Made by a program: the position numbers and the translations under genes
Part shown: one piece after another, positions 16,374 through 25,521 of the stretch
Layout: every line of letters begins with the position of its first letter
Numbering within the stretch: the stretch's first letter is position 1
The notes under the pieces: generated by a model
The model's database searches: none
What the model was told of the DNA's origin: nothing
Seen by the model: the letters and a program-made list of their open reading frames with translations, nothing else
Source of the DNA: JAGVPT01 sp049578505
GTDB taxonomy: Bacteria; Bacteroidota; Ignavibacteria; UBA10030; UBA8401
DNA length: 64,000 nt
Assembly: GCA_049578505.1 (NCBI GenBank)
Contig: JBAUMC010000007.1
Location: 1-64,000, forward strand
Reading direction: 5' to 3'

Positions 16374-17024
16374 ATGATTCGAAGATTGTATGCAATTGTT
16401 GTCGCCTGTGTGCTTATCGTGGGAATCTCGAAAGCTCAAGACAGCGCAGAAGTGTACCAGGGAAGGCTCAAACAGAATCCTGATGATATAGAGACGCTTA
16501 CAAAGCTTGGAGAAATTTACCATAATCAAGGTGTTGCGGGGGACGATAAAGCAGTTGAAAAGGGATTTACCTGCTTCAATAAAATTCTTGAACTTGACCC
16601 ATCAAATGCACTTGGATTAGCGTACCGTGGGAGTCTTTGGACTCTTCGCGCTCGTGATGCGTGGTGGCCGTTCACAAAAATGAAAGATGTCGATAACGGA
16701 GTCGATGAAATGGACAAGGCAGTCGACTTAGCCCCGGATAATATCTCGGTTCGGCTCGTTCGGGGGATCAACAGTATTCACCTGCCGTCGATGTTTAGGC
16801 GTCTCCCGATCGCTCTGAAAGACTTCGATTTCATGCTGAACGACGCGAGATTTGCCGGCTTCAATCCACATCTTCGATCTATCATTTATTATTGGGCCGG
16901 AGTCGCCTTTCAGAGTGATGGGCAAAGAGCGAAAGCAAAGGAACTCCTGCAGAACGCAGTCGCTGCTGACCCGAATTCCGAAACGGCGCGCAAGGCCGAG
17001 GACGAGTTAAAGAAAATCTCATAA
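16374..17024 (+). CDS. Exported TPR protein
   Basis: A 216-residue protein with an N-terminal signal peptide (RRLYAIVVACVLIVGISKAQ, about 3-22) and TPR-like helices: about 40-80 (LTKLGEIYHNQG...CFNKILELDPSNALGLAYRG), about 105-135 and a C-terminal pair ending AVAADPNSETARKAEDELKK. It is probably periplasmic. GGGAGG lies 6 bases before the ATG. It opens a seven-gene run with an ABC transporter, LolA-like protein and predicted outer-membrane protein, so a scaffold role in that envelope system is likely. Confidence 0.8.
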   Translation: MIRRLYAIVVACVLIVGISKAQDSAEVYQGRLKQNPDDIETLTKLGEIYHNQGVAGDDKAVEKGFTCFNKILELDPSNALGLAYRGSLWTLRARDAWWPFTKMKDVDNGVDEMDKAVDLAPDNISVRLVRGINSIHLPSMFRRLPIALKDFDFMLNDARFAGFNPHLRSIIYYWAGVAFQSDGQRAKAKELLQNAVAADPNSETARKAEDELKKIS

Positions 17025-17042
17025 CCTAAACCCGGGAGCCTT

Positions 17043-17732
17043 ATGATGGATTCACTTGTTCGAACGGACGGGATTTCGAAAACGTACAAGCTGGGAAAAA
17101 CAGAAGTACCGGCGCTCCACAGTTTGACGTTAAGAATAGCTGAAGGGGAGTTCACTTCGATTTCGGGACCGTCGGGAAGTGGGAAAACAACGTTATTGAA
17201 TATTCTCGGACTTCTCGATTCCCCCACGGAAGGTCGGGTGTTCCTCGAAGGGCTGGAAGTCAAATATAACGGTTTAACTAATCTTCATCGTGTCCGACTC
17301 GAGAAACTCGGGTTCATATTTCAGACCTTTAATCTCATTCCTGTTCTCACTGCGTATGAAAATGTTGAGTACCCTCTGTTGCTCACGAATAGGTCAACCT
17401 CAGTCCGGAAGGATCGAGTCGAACGAGCGTTGAAGGATGTGAAGCTCTGGGATTTCCGGGATCATAAGCCGAATGAGCTATCTGGCGGACAGCGACAACG
17501 TGTCGCTATTGCGCGTGCGCTCGTCAATAGTCCCAAGATTGTGCTTGCGGACGAGCCGACAGCGAACATCGATTCAGCAACGGCGTCCGAAATACTTGAT
17601 TTAATGCGAACACTTAACGAAGAAGAGAAGGTAACGTTTCTATTCTCCACCCATGACCCTCTCGTTTTAAAGTATGCAAAGAGAGTCGTGAAGCTTCATG
17701 ACGGGGCGATTATAAATGGACAGGCACAGTAA
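17043..17732 (+). CDS. ABC transporter ATP-binding protein, LolD/MacB type
   Basis: A 229-residue ABC ATPase. Walker A GPSGSGKTTLL (about 41), Q-loop FIFQTFNLIPVLTAYENVEY (about 96-115), signature LSGGQRQRVAIARAL (about 146), Walker B IVLADEPTANID (about 166) and the switch His in FLFSTHDP are all intact. The length and the NLIPVLTAYENVEYPLL segment place it with the LolD/MacB/FtsE group, which drive mechanotransmission across the envelope rather than import. The FtsX-type permease follows 17 bases later. ATG 17046 is an equally possible start. Confidence 0.95.
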   Translation: MMDSLVRTDGISKTYKLGKTEVPALHSLTLRIAEGEFTSISGPSGSGKTTLLNILGLLDSPTEGRVFLEGLEVKYNGLTNLHRVRLEKLGFIFQTFNLIPVLTAYENVEYPLLLTNRSTSVRKDRVERALKDVKLWDFRDHKPNELSGGQRQRVAIARALVNSPKIVLADEPTANIDSATASEILDLMRTLNEEEKVTFLFSTHDPLVLKYAKRVVKLHDGAIINGQAQ

Positions 17733-17749
17733 TTAAAGGAGAACAACCT

Positions 17750-18976
17750 ATGCTTAAATTCGTCAAGCTCGCTACAAAGAATGTATTCCGAAATCGCCGA
17801 AGGACAATCATTACCGGACTGGTGCTTGTATTTGGAGCCACCGCCCTTATCCTTGCCGGGGGCTTTATCTCCTTTTCGTTCAGAGGATTGAGCGAGTCGA
17901 CAATCAGGGGGCAGCTGGGCCATATCCAACTTTACTCGCAAGAAGCGCTGCAGCGAGAGGAAGAACGGCCGCTCGAGTTAGGCCTCGATAGTGTCGGGGT
18001 CTTGAAAAAAATCGTAATTGGCCAGAATCATGTCCGCTTCACTATGGCGAGGGTAGAGTTTATGGGATTGATTTCGAACGGCGATAAATCGGCTGCATTC
18101 CTCGGTCGTGGTGTTGAGCCAGAAAAGGAAACAAAGCTCGCCGGTTTTTCCCTCGCAGTCGACACGGGAAAATTTCTCGGGGAAAATCTTGCTAATGCCC
18201 AAGAGAATGAAGTGATCCTCGCAAGAGGGTTGGCGAAATCCATGAAAGCGAAGGTCGGCGACTATCTCACATTGATGACTACGACATCGAAGGGAGCATT
18301 GAATGCAATGGATGTTAAAGTTGCCGGCATCTATGCTACGGGGATCCCGGAATATGACGAACGTGCCTTGATGGTAAGCCTCCAGACTGCGCAGCAACTT
18401 CTAAATTCGCAAAAGGTTTCCAAACTGGTCGTTGTGCTGGATGAAACCGACAAGACCGAGGAAGTTGCATCGCGGCTTGAACAGCTTCTTCCGGGAATCA
18501 AGGCCCGACGGTGGTTTGAAATGGCGACGTTCTATAGTGCTGTCGTTCGCCTTTACGACGCGATCTTCGGCTTCCTCGGCGTGATCATTTTTGTGATTGT
18601 GGTGTTGAGCAGTTCAAATACCATGATGATGTCGATCTTTGAGCGGACAAAGGAAATCGGAACACAACTTGCCGTCGGCACTTCTCCCCTCAGGCTCATG
18701 CTCAATTTTCTCTATGAAGGCTTGATCGTTGGTGCTTCGGGAGGAGGCATCGGTCTTATTGTAGCGTCTCTTTTTGCAGTTCTGATTAATGCATCGGGGA
18801 TTCTCATGCCAGCGCCCCCAGGAAGTACAAGGGGATACCCTCTTATTATAGATTTCGTCCCCTCTCTCTTCGTTGGCGTATTCTTTCTTATCACAGTAAC
18901 GACGGTTATTGCAACGATTTTTCCAGCCTACAAAGCCTCAAGGCTAAAAATTGTGGATGCATTAGGGCATGTTTAA
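17750..18976 (+). CDS. FtsX/LolC-type ABC permease
   Basis: A 408-residue type VII ABC permease. One helix near the N-terminus (about 17-42, with the family's AxxNVFRNRRRT start), a periplasmic domain of about 230 residues, and three C-terminal helices (about 275-300, 320-350, 370-395) with typical SSSNTMMMSIFERTKEIGT and the closing AYKASRLKIVDALGHV. GGAG sits 9 bases before the ATG. It pairs with the preceding LolD-type ATPase. A single permease gene implies a homodimer, as in MacB and some LolF systems. Confidence 0.92.
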   Translation: MLKFVKLATKNVFRNRRRTIITGLVLVFGATALILAGGFISFSFRGLSESTIRGQLGHIQLYSQEALQREEERPLELGLDSVGVLKKIVIGQNHVRFTMARVEFMGLISNGDKSAAFLGRGVEPEKETKLAGFSLAVDTGKFLGENLANAQENEVILARGLAKSMKAKVGDYLTLMTTTSKGALNAMDVKVAGIYATGIPEYDERALMVSLQTAQQLLNSQKVSKLVVVLDETDKTEEVASRLEQLLPGIKARRWFEMATFYSAVVRLYDAIFGFLGVIIFVIVVLSSSNTMMMSIFERTKEIGTQLAVGTSPLRLMLNFLYEGLIVGASGGGIGLIVASLFAVLINASGILMPAPPGSTRGYPLIIDFVPSLFVGVFFLITVTTVIATIFPAYKASRLKIVDALGHV

Positions 18977-18992
18977 AATAATAGGAACAAAA

Positions 18993-19760
18993 ATGAAAAT
19001 GCTTTTGAGAATCATTGTCATCATGGCGTTCACGTTCGTTAGTCTCCTTTTATTGAATGCACAATCCATTGCCGTTTCTAACGACACTAAGCTAACGGGG
19101 GACGAAATCCTCCGGCTCTCTGACCTAAGCCGGAATGGCTGGACATCATACTCGGTCATGACTACGATCATAAATTATGAGGAGAATGAACTGAAGGAAA
19201 AAGGTCTCTTTGAGGTGAGTATCAAGGGAATGAATAAAACCCTCGTGAAATTTATGAACGCCGACGTAAAAGGAGAGTACCTCTTGATGGTGGATGACGA
19301 TATGTGGATCTATATGCCGAACACCCGCAAACCGATTCGGATCACTCCTCTCCAACGCCTTATGGGAGATGCGTCGAACGGCGACGTTGCCCGCACCCGT
19401 TACGCTGAGGACTACGCTGCAAAACTGGTGAAGGCAGAATCAGTTGACGGTGTTCCATGCTACCTTCTGGAGTTGAATGCAAAACGGGACGGGGCCACGT
19501 ATAAAAAAATTGATTATTGGGTAGAGAAGGAGACAATGCGCCCTAAAAAGGCGGAGATGTATCTCATTTCGGGCAAACACTACAAGTCGATTTCCTTCGA
19601 CCGATACGAAGAGTCGGCAGGGAGGACACTCCTTGCCCAAATAACGATCACCGATAGGCTACGCGAAGGAAGAACTACAATCATGAAGTATTCATCGTAT
19701 GCTGAAAAAGAAATGCCGGAGAAATATTTCAACAAGGACTATCTGGAGAAACTGCGGTGA
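18993..19760 (+). CDS. LolA-like outer membrane lipoprotein-sorting protein
   Basis: A 255-residue exported protein of the outer membrane lipoprotein-sorting (LolA/LolB-fold) group. A signal peptide (MKMLLRIIVIMAFTFVSLLL, ending near NAQS) precedes the beta-rich fold: EILRLSDLSRNGWTSYSVM (about 36), LLMVDDDMWIYMPNTRKPIR (about 98-117), YAEDYAAKL, and YWVEKETMRPKKAEMY (about 173). Start 18993 has AGGA 6 bases upstream and gives a cleaner signal peptide than ATG 18969, which overlaps the permease gene. It would carry a hydrophobic cargo across the periplasm for the ABC pair encoded just before. Confidence 0.87.
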   Translation: MKMLLRIIVIMAFTFVSLLLLNAQSIAVSNDTKLTGDEILRLSDLSRNGWTSYSVMTTIINYEENELKEKGLFEVSIKGMNKTLVKFMNADVKGEYLLMVDDDMWIYMPNTRKPIRITPLQRLMGDASNGDVARTRYAEDYAAKLVKAESVDGVPCYLLELNAKRDGATYKKIDYWVEKETMRPKKAEMYLISGKHYKSISFDRYEESAGRTLLAQITITDRLREGRTTIMKYSSYAEKEMPEKYFNKDYLEKLR

Positions 19761-21031
19761 ATTTGCCGGCGAGGATATTTCTGATTTCGGCTGCTGCGGC
19801 ATTAACTGCAAATGCACAAGATCTTCAATATCGGTTTTCACTTATTGAGGAGGGGACGTTCTCACAGCTCAACCTTGAGACTCCGCTGAACTATCACAAC
19901 CTTATTCTGCCGCAAGCTACTCGAGGCAACGATGCGATATCGAACCTCTTCCTAAGCTACGGCGGCTTGTCGACCTCCCTAAATGTTGGTGCGGTTGCGT
20001 CGAACGTCGCAAAACCAGCTTACCAATCCTCCATTCGGGAGCTTTCATACGACCTTTCTCTGACAGACAACTTCGACATCACTGTCGGCAGGAAGATTCT
20101 TAAATGGGGGCCGGGATATGCCTTCAATCCCACGGGCGTAGTTGAGCCGCAGCGCTCGCCATCCGACCCATCCGACAGGCTTGACCAAAACGTGGGACGT
20201 ACGCTCATCTCCCTTAACGCATTCTTTGGCAAGAGCTCGTTAACATTCGTCTACCTGAATGATGCTCAACTCCAAGCGGGGGAGTTTCATTGGGGTGAGC
20301 ACGATTATGCTGTCAGAGTTTATACATTTCTCAACGGCCTTGATCTCTCGGGAATACTTCACTATCGGCAAGGGGATCGCCTCGAGGCTGGAACAAATTG
20401 GTCGTACGTCATCGGCCAGAATCTCGAGATTCATGGAGAGTTTCTCGGAAAAGAGGGATCCTCGACAATGTATCATGAGATACTATTCTCGAACAGTACA
20501 GAACAAATATTTTCTTCGGACCCGTATGCGACACCTTTTGACCACTCAACTGAGATCTTCTATAAACTTCTTATAGGAGGCCAGTACACATTTGAGAATG
20601 GCCTTAACATTGCGATCGAATATTATCGGAATGAAGAGGGGTTAACCAGATCGGAATGGAATCAGTGGATGAAGTTTGTTAAATTTCAAAATAGCATTCA
20701 AAGGGGTTTGATCCCGGAACCGGCGGAAATGATCGGACCTTCGCGATACAATCTTCTTTGGGCATTGCAGACTCTCTCGCCTCGCGGCACAATGAGAGAT
20801 TACGTATTTGGGCGCGAGTACTACTCAACTGATAGTTGGATTATTGAATTCATCCAACTGATGAACGCAGATGATGCAAGCATTGTTCTTGTGCCGACGG
20901 TTTCATACCAGACATCGGAATTTCTTACCTTGTACGTACGACTCGCTTTTTTTGTGGGAGATAGCGATTCGGAGTACGGCGCACTTTTCACCCGGTACAG
21001 TACCAATTTAGGGATCCAGTTTCAGCTATGA
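19757..21031 (+). CDS. Predicted outer-membrane protein of LolA/ABC operon
   Basis: A 424-residue protein with a signal peptide (ARIFLISAAAALTANAQ, about 4-20) and alternating hydrophobic/polar strands rich in aromatic residues, ending in TNLGIQFQL, a beta-barrel-like C-terminus. The segment DNFDITVGRKILKWGPGYAF (about 112-131) resembles porin-like barrels. I do not recognise the family. Start GTG 19757 overlaps the previous stop by 4 bases (GTGA), and its own TGA overlaps the next ATG, so it is tightly coupled to the LolA-like gene and may receive or export the cargo at the outer membrane. Confidence 0.75.
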   Translation: MNLPARIFLISAAAALTANAQDLQYRFSLIEEGTFSQLNLETPLNYHNLILPQATRGNDAISNLFLSYGGLSTSLNVGAVASNVAKPAYQSSIRELSYDLSLTDNFDITVGRKILKWGPGYAFNPTGVVEPQRSPSDPSDRLDQNVGRTLISLNAFFGKSSLTFVYLNDAQLQAGEFHWGEHDYAVRVYTFLNGLDLSGILHYRQGDRLEAGTNWSYVIGQNLEIHGEFLGKEGSSTMYHEILFSNSTEQIFSSDPYATPFDHSTEIFYKLLIGGQYTFENGLNIAIEYYRNEEGLTRSEWNQWMKFVKFQNSIQRGLIPEPAEMIGPSRYNLLWALQTLSPRGTMRDYVFGREYYSTDSWIIEFIQLMNADDASIVLVPTVSYQTSEFLTLYVRLAFFVGDSDSEYGALFTRYSTNLGIQFQL

Positions 21032-22062
21032 AAAGAGAAGATCTTCTTCGTACCTTTTATTTTTGTTTGATTGTTACTATGATCATCGCTGCTGGGTTCA
21101 TTTACAATGAGCCTAGGCATTGGCAAGGAGCGCTATACAGCACATTCGTATTCTCAATGTGCATAGGTTACTCGATCCATTTTTTGATGCGCTTTATCTC
21201 AAACCGGATCGCAAGGCTCGGAAGAATTCTGAGATATGCGATTTTTTTTCTCCTATTTCTTGTTGGAGGCCTCGTGGGTACCGAGGTGGCTATTGGCATT
21301 CAAATGGTGACTCCTGGATACGGGTTTTCGTGGCGCGACCAGGTGCCTCTTCTGACGATGAATTTTGTGTTTTCTGCACTTTTCGGTACAATCGCCGTGA
21401 TCTATTTTACCCTTAGAGCAACTGTTGAACACATGGCCGCACAATTGAAAGAAAAGGAATTAAACGAAGAGCGGCTTACCCGAACAAAAATGGAAGCAGA
21501 ATTGCAGGCATTGCAGGCAAAAATCAATCCACACTTTCTTTTTAACACCCTGAATTCAATCGCAGGCCTTATTTCGGAAAACCCTAAAGCGGCGGAATCG
21601 ACAGTAGAAAAATTGTCCGAGCTTTTTCGCTACACCCTCAAGAGCGCTGAAAAAACTTCAGTGAGCGTTGCCGAAGAACTCGCCATCGTAAGAACATACC
21701 TTGAAATCGAAAAAGTCCGGTTTGGCGAAAGGCTTCAGTATGATATTTCATGTGACGATGGCGTCCGTGATTTCATGATTCCTGCGCTCATCATTCAGCC
21801 GCTGGTAGAAAACAGCATAAAGCACGGTATCTCTCCCCAAATTCATGGGGGGAAGATCAATATTGAGATCGGGAAGGTCGATCGAAACTGCCTCATCTCT
21901 GTGATCGATAACGGAAAAGGAATGGGAAACGCTGATACGGCGAGTGGATTCGGGTTGAGGAGTGTGGAAGAACGCCTAAAACTCCGATACGGCGCTTCCT
22001 CATCTCTTCGGTTAATCCCGGATGAATGTACCCATTTTGTGATCACGATTCCGATTTCTTAA
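21028..22062 (+). CDS. LytS-type sensor histidine kinase
   Basis: A 344-residue kinase of the His_kinase (LytS/YehU) group. Four hydrophobic segments fill the first 130 residues (about 10-28, 34-55, 70-90, 108-130), followed by a short coiled coil and the phospho-acceptor region LQAKINPHFLFNTLNSI (about 165-181, His in NPHF). The ATP-binding domain shows PALIIQPLVENSIKHG (N-box) and VIDNGKGM. It overlaps the previous gene by 4 bases and is followed after 9 bases by its LytTR partner, so the envelope operon carries its own signalling pair. Confidence 0.93.
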   Translation: MKREDLLRTFYFCLIVTMIIAAGFIYNEPRHWQGALYSTFVFSMCIGYSIHFLMRFISNRIARLGRILRYAIFFLLFLVGGLVGTEVAIGIQMVTPGYGFSWRDQVPLLTMNFVFSALFGTIAVIYFTLRATVEHMAAQLKEKELNEERLTRTKMEAELQALQAKINPHFLFNTLNSIAGLISENPKAAESTVEKLSELFRYTLKSAEKTSVSVAEELAIVRTYLEIEKVRFGERLQYDISCDDGVRDFMIPALIIQPLVENSIKHGISPQIHGGKINIEIGKVDRNCLISVIDNGKGMGNADTASGFGLRSVEERLKLRYGASSSLRLIPDECTHFVITIPIS

Positions 22063-22071
22063 GGAACTGCA

Positions 22072-22818
22072 ATGCACATTCGAGCAATTGTCATCGATGA
22101 CGAGGAACTCGCCCGCAAGCGCCTGCGGAAAATGCTTCGGAGTTATGAAAAAGATCTGGAAGTAGTAGCCGAAGCGGAAAACGGCCAGGATGCGGTAGAC
22201 AAAATTGAGAGCCACCACCCGGATCTGATTTTCCTTGATGTTCAGATGCCAGGTTTTGATGGATTCGAAGTAGTGCGACGCTTGCGGTATAAACCGTTTA
22301 TCGTCTTTACTACTGCATATGATGAATATGCCCTAAAAGCCTTTGAAGAAAACTCCATCGATTATCTCCTCAAACCCATCGAGCAGAAACGACTTGACAC
22401 GGCTGTCGAGAAACTTCAACGTGTCTTTGCTACATCCAATTCTGGGATCAACGAAAACGTAGAACGCCTATTGTTGCAATTAGCCTCGCCGCCGCCAAGA
22501 CGATTACAGGTAAAATCGGGAGATAGAACTCTGCTGGTCGACATCGACAACGTTTTGTACTTCGAAGCAAAAGACAAATACACATTTCTCCATACCGCCG
22601 AGCAAAAACATATTGTCGATTCAACAATTGCCGAATTGGAAGGAAAACTCGACACTCAGAGTTTCGTTCGAATTCACCGTTCAACGATTGTCAACATCAA
22701 GTACATTCGCGAGATTGTGAAGTGGTTCGGCGGCAAATACAAAATCCGTCTGAAAGACAAAAGCCAGACGGAACTTGTCGTAAGTAGAGGGTATATCGAC
22801 CGGATCCAAAAACTCTAG
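22072..22818 (+). CDS. LytTR family response regulator
   Basis: A 248-residue response regulator. The receiver domain (1-120) has the acidic pair DDEE, phospho-acceptor Asp in LIFLDVQMPG (about 56), the TTAYDEYALKAF switch and Lys in LLKPIE. The LytTR DNA-binding domain (about 145-245) shows VKSGDRTLLVDIDNVLYFEA, FVRIHRSTIVNIKYI and the closing VVSRGYIDRIQKL. It forms a two-component pair with the preceding kinase. Targets are unknown; its own operon is a natural candidate. Confidence 0.95.
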   Translation: MHIRAIVIDDEELARKRLRKMLRSYEKDLEVVAEAENGQDAVDKIESHHPDLIFLDVQMPGFDGFEVVRRLRYKPFIVFTTAYDEYALKAFEENSIDYLLKPIEQKRLDTAVEKLQRVFATSNSGINENVERLLLQLASPPPRRLQVKSGDRTLLVDIDNVLYFEAKDKYTFLHTAEQKHIVDSTIAELEGKLDTQSFVRIHRSTIVNIKYIREIVKWFGGKYKIRLKDKSQTELVVSRGYIDRIQKL

Positions 22819-23017
22819 AAGAACAGCAACACGGTTAAGTCAATAACACCTCTCTCACTCCAGTCGTTTATCTCATTTCCAAGGTTCTTCTCCAACAATA
22901 TCGTAGCATGTTGGAAATCACAAGAAACTAAATTCTCCGCTGATCGCGGTCAAGATATTAGTCTGAAATCTTTGCATATCCTTTTTATGATGACGACGAT
23001 TATGAAGTTCTTACGGC

Positions 23018-24004
23018 TTAAAACTGGAATGATAAATTGATCCCCATAGGATTGACTCCCATCGAGGGATTCACGGAGGATTGAGGCGGGCTGTGTTGCC
23101 CTTGGCCTGAGTAAACGCTTCGGTAATATTTGCCAACGGTAGAACCGACTGCGTACGACATCAGCGCTCCGGCAACAGCATCTGAGAACCAGTGCATACC
23201 ACCCCGATTGTTTGCCGAGACACCGAACATTGTATACGCAACTAGTCCAAAGCCGGCAACTTTCAACCACCCCTTGTCGGGATAATAACTCGTCAATGCA
23301 GAAACTACAGCCATCGTTGCAGCAGTGTGCCCTGAAGGCCATCCCCAGAAGACTCCCCCGCGAAGGAAACCGAATCGAAACGATCTGCTTAAACTATCCA
23401 TGTCACACACATTTCTCCAGTCCGGATGAGGCCTTCCAGTAATAGCCTTCAAGCCTGAATTGTAGAGAAATTCAATGAAGCTTGCCTGCATTACCGCAAA
23501 GGATGCTCCTAATGTTTGGTTGTCATTTTTTATTTTTGCATACGCAAACAGCGAGCCGCCGGCGATGAAGGGGAGATACTCACCGGTGAAAACTACCGGA
23601 CGTGCCCATGCTCCATATTCAGCGTGCTGGTTAAAATAATGTTCAACGTCGTAATCAATTCCCTGATCCACGATTATTGCTGTTGCTGTTATAGCCGTCA
23701 GGTGGAGGTAAATACTATTTCCGCGAAAGCTGTCAACGAAGTTGTTTCCAAAATTTCCAAACAAACTAACATCGCCTTCGTTGTTTGTTTCAGCTTGTGC
23801 TGGGGATGGGAACTGGGCTTTTTGTCCTACGCTTGTACGGCTTTCAATTATCCCGAAATGCGTGGTCGAATTGTTCGCGAGCGAAACAAATGGATATTCC
23901 AGTCTATCCCGAAAAATTGTCTGTGCCCCTGTCTTGTTCGGAGAAGGGATCAGGAGTAAACCGGATACCATGCTAGAGAGTAAGAGACGATTCCTGGTTG
24001 CCAT
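23018..24004 (-). CDS. PAP2 superfamily phosphatase
   Basis: A 328-residue membrane protein with a signal peptide (LLLSSMVSGLLLIPSPNKTG) and all three PAP2 motifs: GLKAITGRPHPD (about 194), WPSGHTAATMA (about 225) and SANNRGGMHWFSDAVAGA (about 267), giving the K/RP, PSGH and Rx5HxxxD catalytic set. Such enzymes remove phosphate from phosphatidate, undecaprenyl pyrophosphate or similar lipids on the outer face of the membrane. It is transcribed alone. Substrate not predictable from sequence. Confidence 0.92.
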   Translation of the reverse strand: MATRNRLLLSSMVSGLLLIPSPNKTGAQTIFRDRLEYPFVSLANNSTTHFGIIESRTSVGQKAQFPSPAQAETNNEGDVSLFGNFGNNFVDSFRGNSIYLHLTAITATAIIVDQGIDYDVEHYFNQHAEYGAWARPVVFTGEYLPFIAGGSLFAYAKIKNDNQTLGASFAVMQASFIEFLYNSGLKAITGRPHPDWRNVCDMDSLSRSFRFGFLRGGVFWGWPSGHTAATMAVVSALTSYYPDKGWLKVAGFGLVAYTMFGVSANNRGGMHWFSDAVAGALMSYAVGSTVGKYYRSVYSGQGQHSPPQSSVNPSMGVNPMGINLSFQF

Positions 24005-24191
24005 TGTTCATATTCATGCTTTTAACAATGGTAAGAAATCTTCTTTTTAAAATCACTGATTTTCGCGGGCGATGGTTTCGTACTTGGCGTTGATATAATG
24101 CTAATAATGGAATAGCATCTAATCCTCTTAACTAGCGATTTCAGATGATTATCGTTGTCGACGTCAAATTTCTGCGAAACGAAAAAAAGAA

Positions 24192-24222
24192 TTTGTTTAA
24201 TCTCCAATTTTTCGTATATTTT
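24192..24222 (+). promoter_or_regulatory. Promoter of tRNA-Lys gene
   Basis: TTTG (24192-24195), a 19-base spacer and TATATTTT (24215-24222), close to the Bacteroidota TTTG/TAnnTTTG pattern, 63 bases before the tRNA. Confidence 0.55.
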
Positions 24223-24285
24223 TAGTGTTAGTCGCCTTCAACACTTTAGGTGGCTCATATGTCGGATGGTAGAGAATTGTGGATT

Positions 24286-24357
24286 GAGCGTGTAGCTCAG
24301 GGGTAGAGCATCTGCCTTTTAAGCAGAGGGTCGGTGGTTCGAGCCCACCCACGCTCA
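24286..24357 (+). tRNA. tRNA-Lys(TTT)
   Basis: Full cloverleaf: acceptor GAGCGTG/CACGCTC with discriminator A, D arm GCTCAGGGGTAGAGC, anticodon stem TCTGC/GCAGA with loop CTTTTAA (anticodon TTT at 24318-24320), T arm GGTGG/CCACC with TTCGAGC loop. The 3' CCA is not encoded. Confidence 0.97.
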
Positions 24358-24597
24358 CAAATTCTTTCGTCAATTCGTCCGCTTTGGCGGCACCGCGTGT
24401 CGGGTCATTCCTAAGTCTGAAAACCTTCCTATTTCATTTTTTCTAATTCTAAGAACCTTTTTTCGATTTATCCGGGGTCTGCAGAGGCTTGTCAAATTTG
24501 TCGATTCAACGGGCCTTAATCAATCCAACGCTCCACCTCAGGTTGGCATGAGACTTGCGACTCATAGGTTTGCTTCATCACAAAAAGGAGATAAGCC

Positions 24598-25107
24598 ATT
24601 TACATTATAAAAAATATATTGCTTCCGACAGACTTTTCAGATTGTTCTGCGGCCGCGTTCGTACATGCTTCGACGTTCGCTGTTATGTATAACGCTCATC
24701 TCCATATTCTTCATGTTGCAAAAGGTCCAGCATCGAAGACAAATGGTCCTGATGCTTCTCTCTTGGAAAATGTACATACTTCTCATCGGCTTACCTATCA
24801 GGAAGAATTGAATAAGTTTGTCAAGAACATAATACCGCACCAAACAAAAGTAATTGAGGCGGTCAGGTTTGGACAACCGCATAGAGAAATCGTCGACTAT
24901 GCACAATGCGAGGATATCGATCTTATAGTCATCGCTACTCATGGTCGGACAGGATTGACTCATATTATGCTGGGAAGTGTTGCAGAAAAGGTTGTTCGTT
25001 TTTCACCCGTGCCCGTTCTTACAGTTAAGCCTCCGAGACTTTCTCCAATCATTGCTCTGGTCAGCCAACCGAAGCAAGAGATTTATGAAGAGAAGTTCAG
25101 TGAGTAG
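24598..25107 (+). CDS. Universal stress protein UspA family
   Basis: About 169 residues, one Usp domain. The ATP-binding signature G-x2-G-x9-G-S is present (HGRTGLTHIMLGSVAEKVV, about 128-146), and the closing PVPVLTVKPP strand is typical. The N-terminus reads YIIKNILLPTDFSD, the usual first strand, but the frame contains no ATG: after TAA at 24592-24594 come GCC and ATT. AAGGAG (24585-24590) is 7 bases from this ATT (24598), so ATT is the likeliest start; a TTG at 24619 would remove the first beta strand. Monocistronic, 240 bases after tRNA-Lys. Confidence 0.9.
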   Translation: MYIIKNILLPTDFSDCSAAAFVHASTFAVMYNAHLHILHVAKGPASKTNGPDASLLENVHTSHRLTYQEELNKFVKNIIPHQTKVIEAVRFGQPHREIVDYAQCEDIDLIVIATHGRTGLTHIMLGSVAEKVVRFSPVPVLTVKPPRLSPIIALVSQPKQEIYEEKFSE

Positions 25108-25363
25108 TTTTGCTGACATCATCCGCATTCGATAATCATTGTTAAATAAAAACCGCCGTTTTCACAGACACTGGCTCCCATTACAAATGTTCGGTCGCAA
25201 AAGACGTGTGTTAAAATCCTCGGCGGGAATGACATTTACTTTAAAAGTGTACCGCTACCAAACCCTCGGTGCTATTGAATTTTAGGTGACGCTTTTCACC
25301 GTTTCCGTCAAGATATTCTCGTCAGTGACAGAGGTCAAGAGATTGAATGCAACGATAATGCTC

Positions 25364-25394
25364 TTGCCTTCTCAAATGAAGTTTTGTATATTTG
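25364..25394 (+). promoter_or_regulatory. Promoter of tRNA-Leu gene
   Basis: TTG (25364-25366), a 20-base spacer and a perfect TATATTTG (25387-25394), 29 bases before tRNA-Leu. The rest of the 316-base gap after the universal stress protein gene shows nothing recognisable. Confidence 0.65.
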
Positions 25395-25423
25395 CCAGTA
25401 TCTTATTGGTTGTACAATCCTTA

Positions 25424-25506
25424 GCGGAAGTGGTGGAACTGGCAGACACACCATCTTGAGGGGGTGGCGCCCACAAGGCGTGCGGGTTCAAGTCCCGCCT
25501 TCCGCA
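25424..25506 (+). tRNA. tRNA-Leu(GAG)
   Basis: Acceptor GCGGAAG/CTTCCGC with discriminator A, a D arm of type TGGTGGAACTGGCAGACACA, anticodon stem CCATC/GGTGG with loop TTGAGGG (anticodon GAG, 25458-25460), a long variable arm CGCCCACAAGGCG as expected for class II tRNAs, and T arm with GTTCAAGTC. CCA not encoded. Confidence 0.97.
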
Positions 25507-25521
25507 CGAAACAAGTTGACA

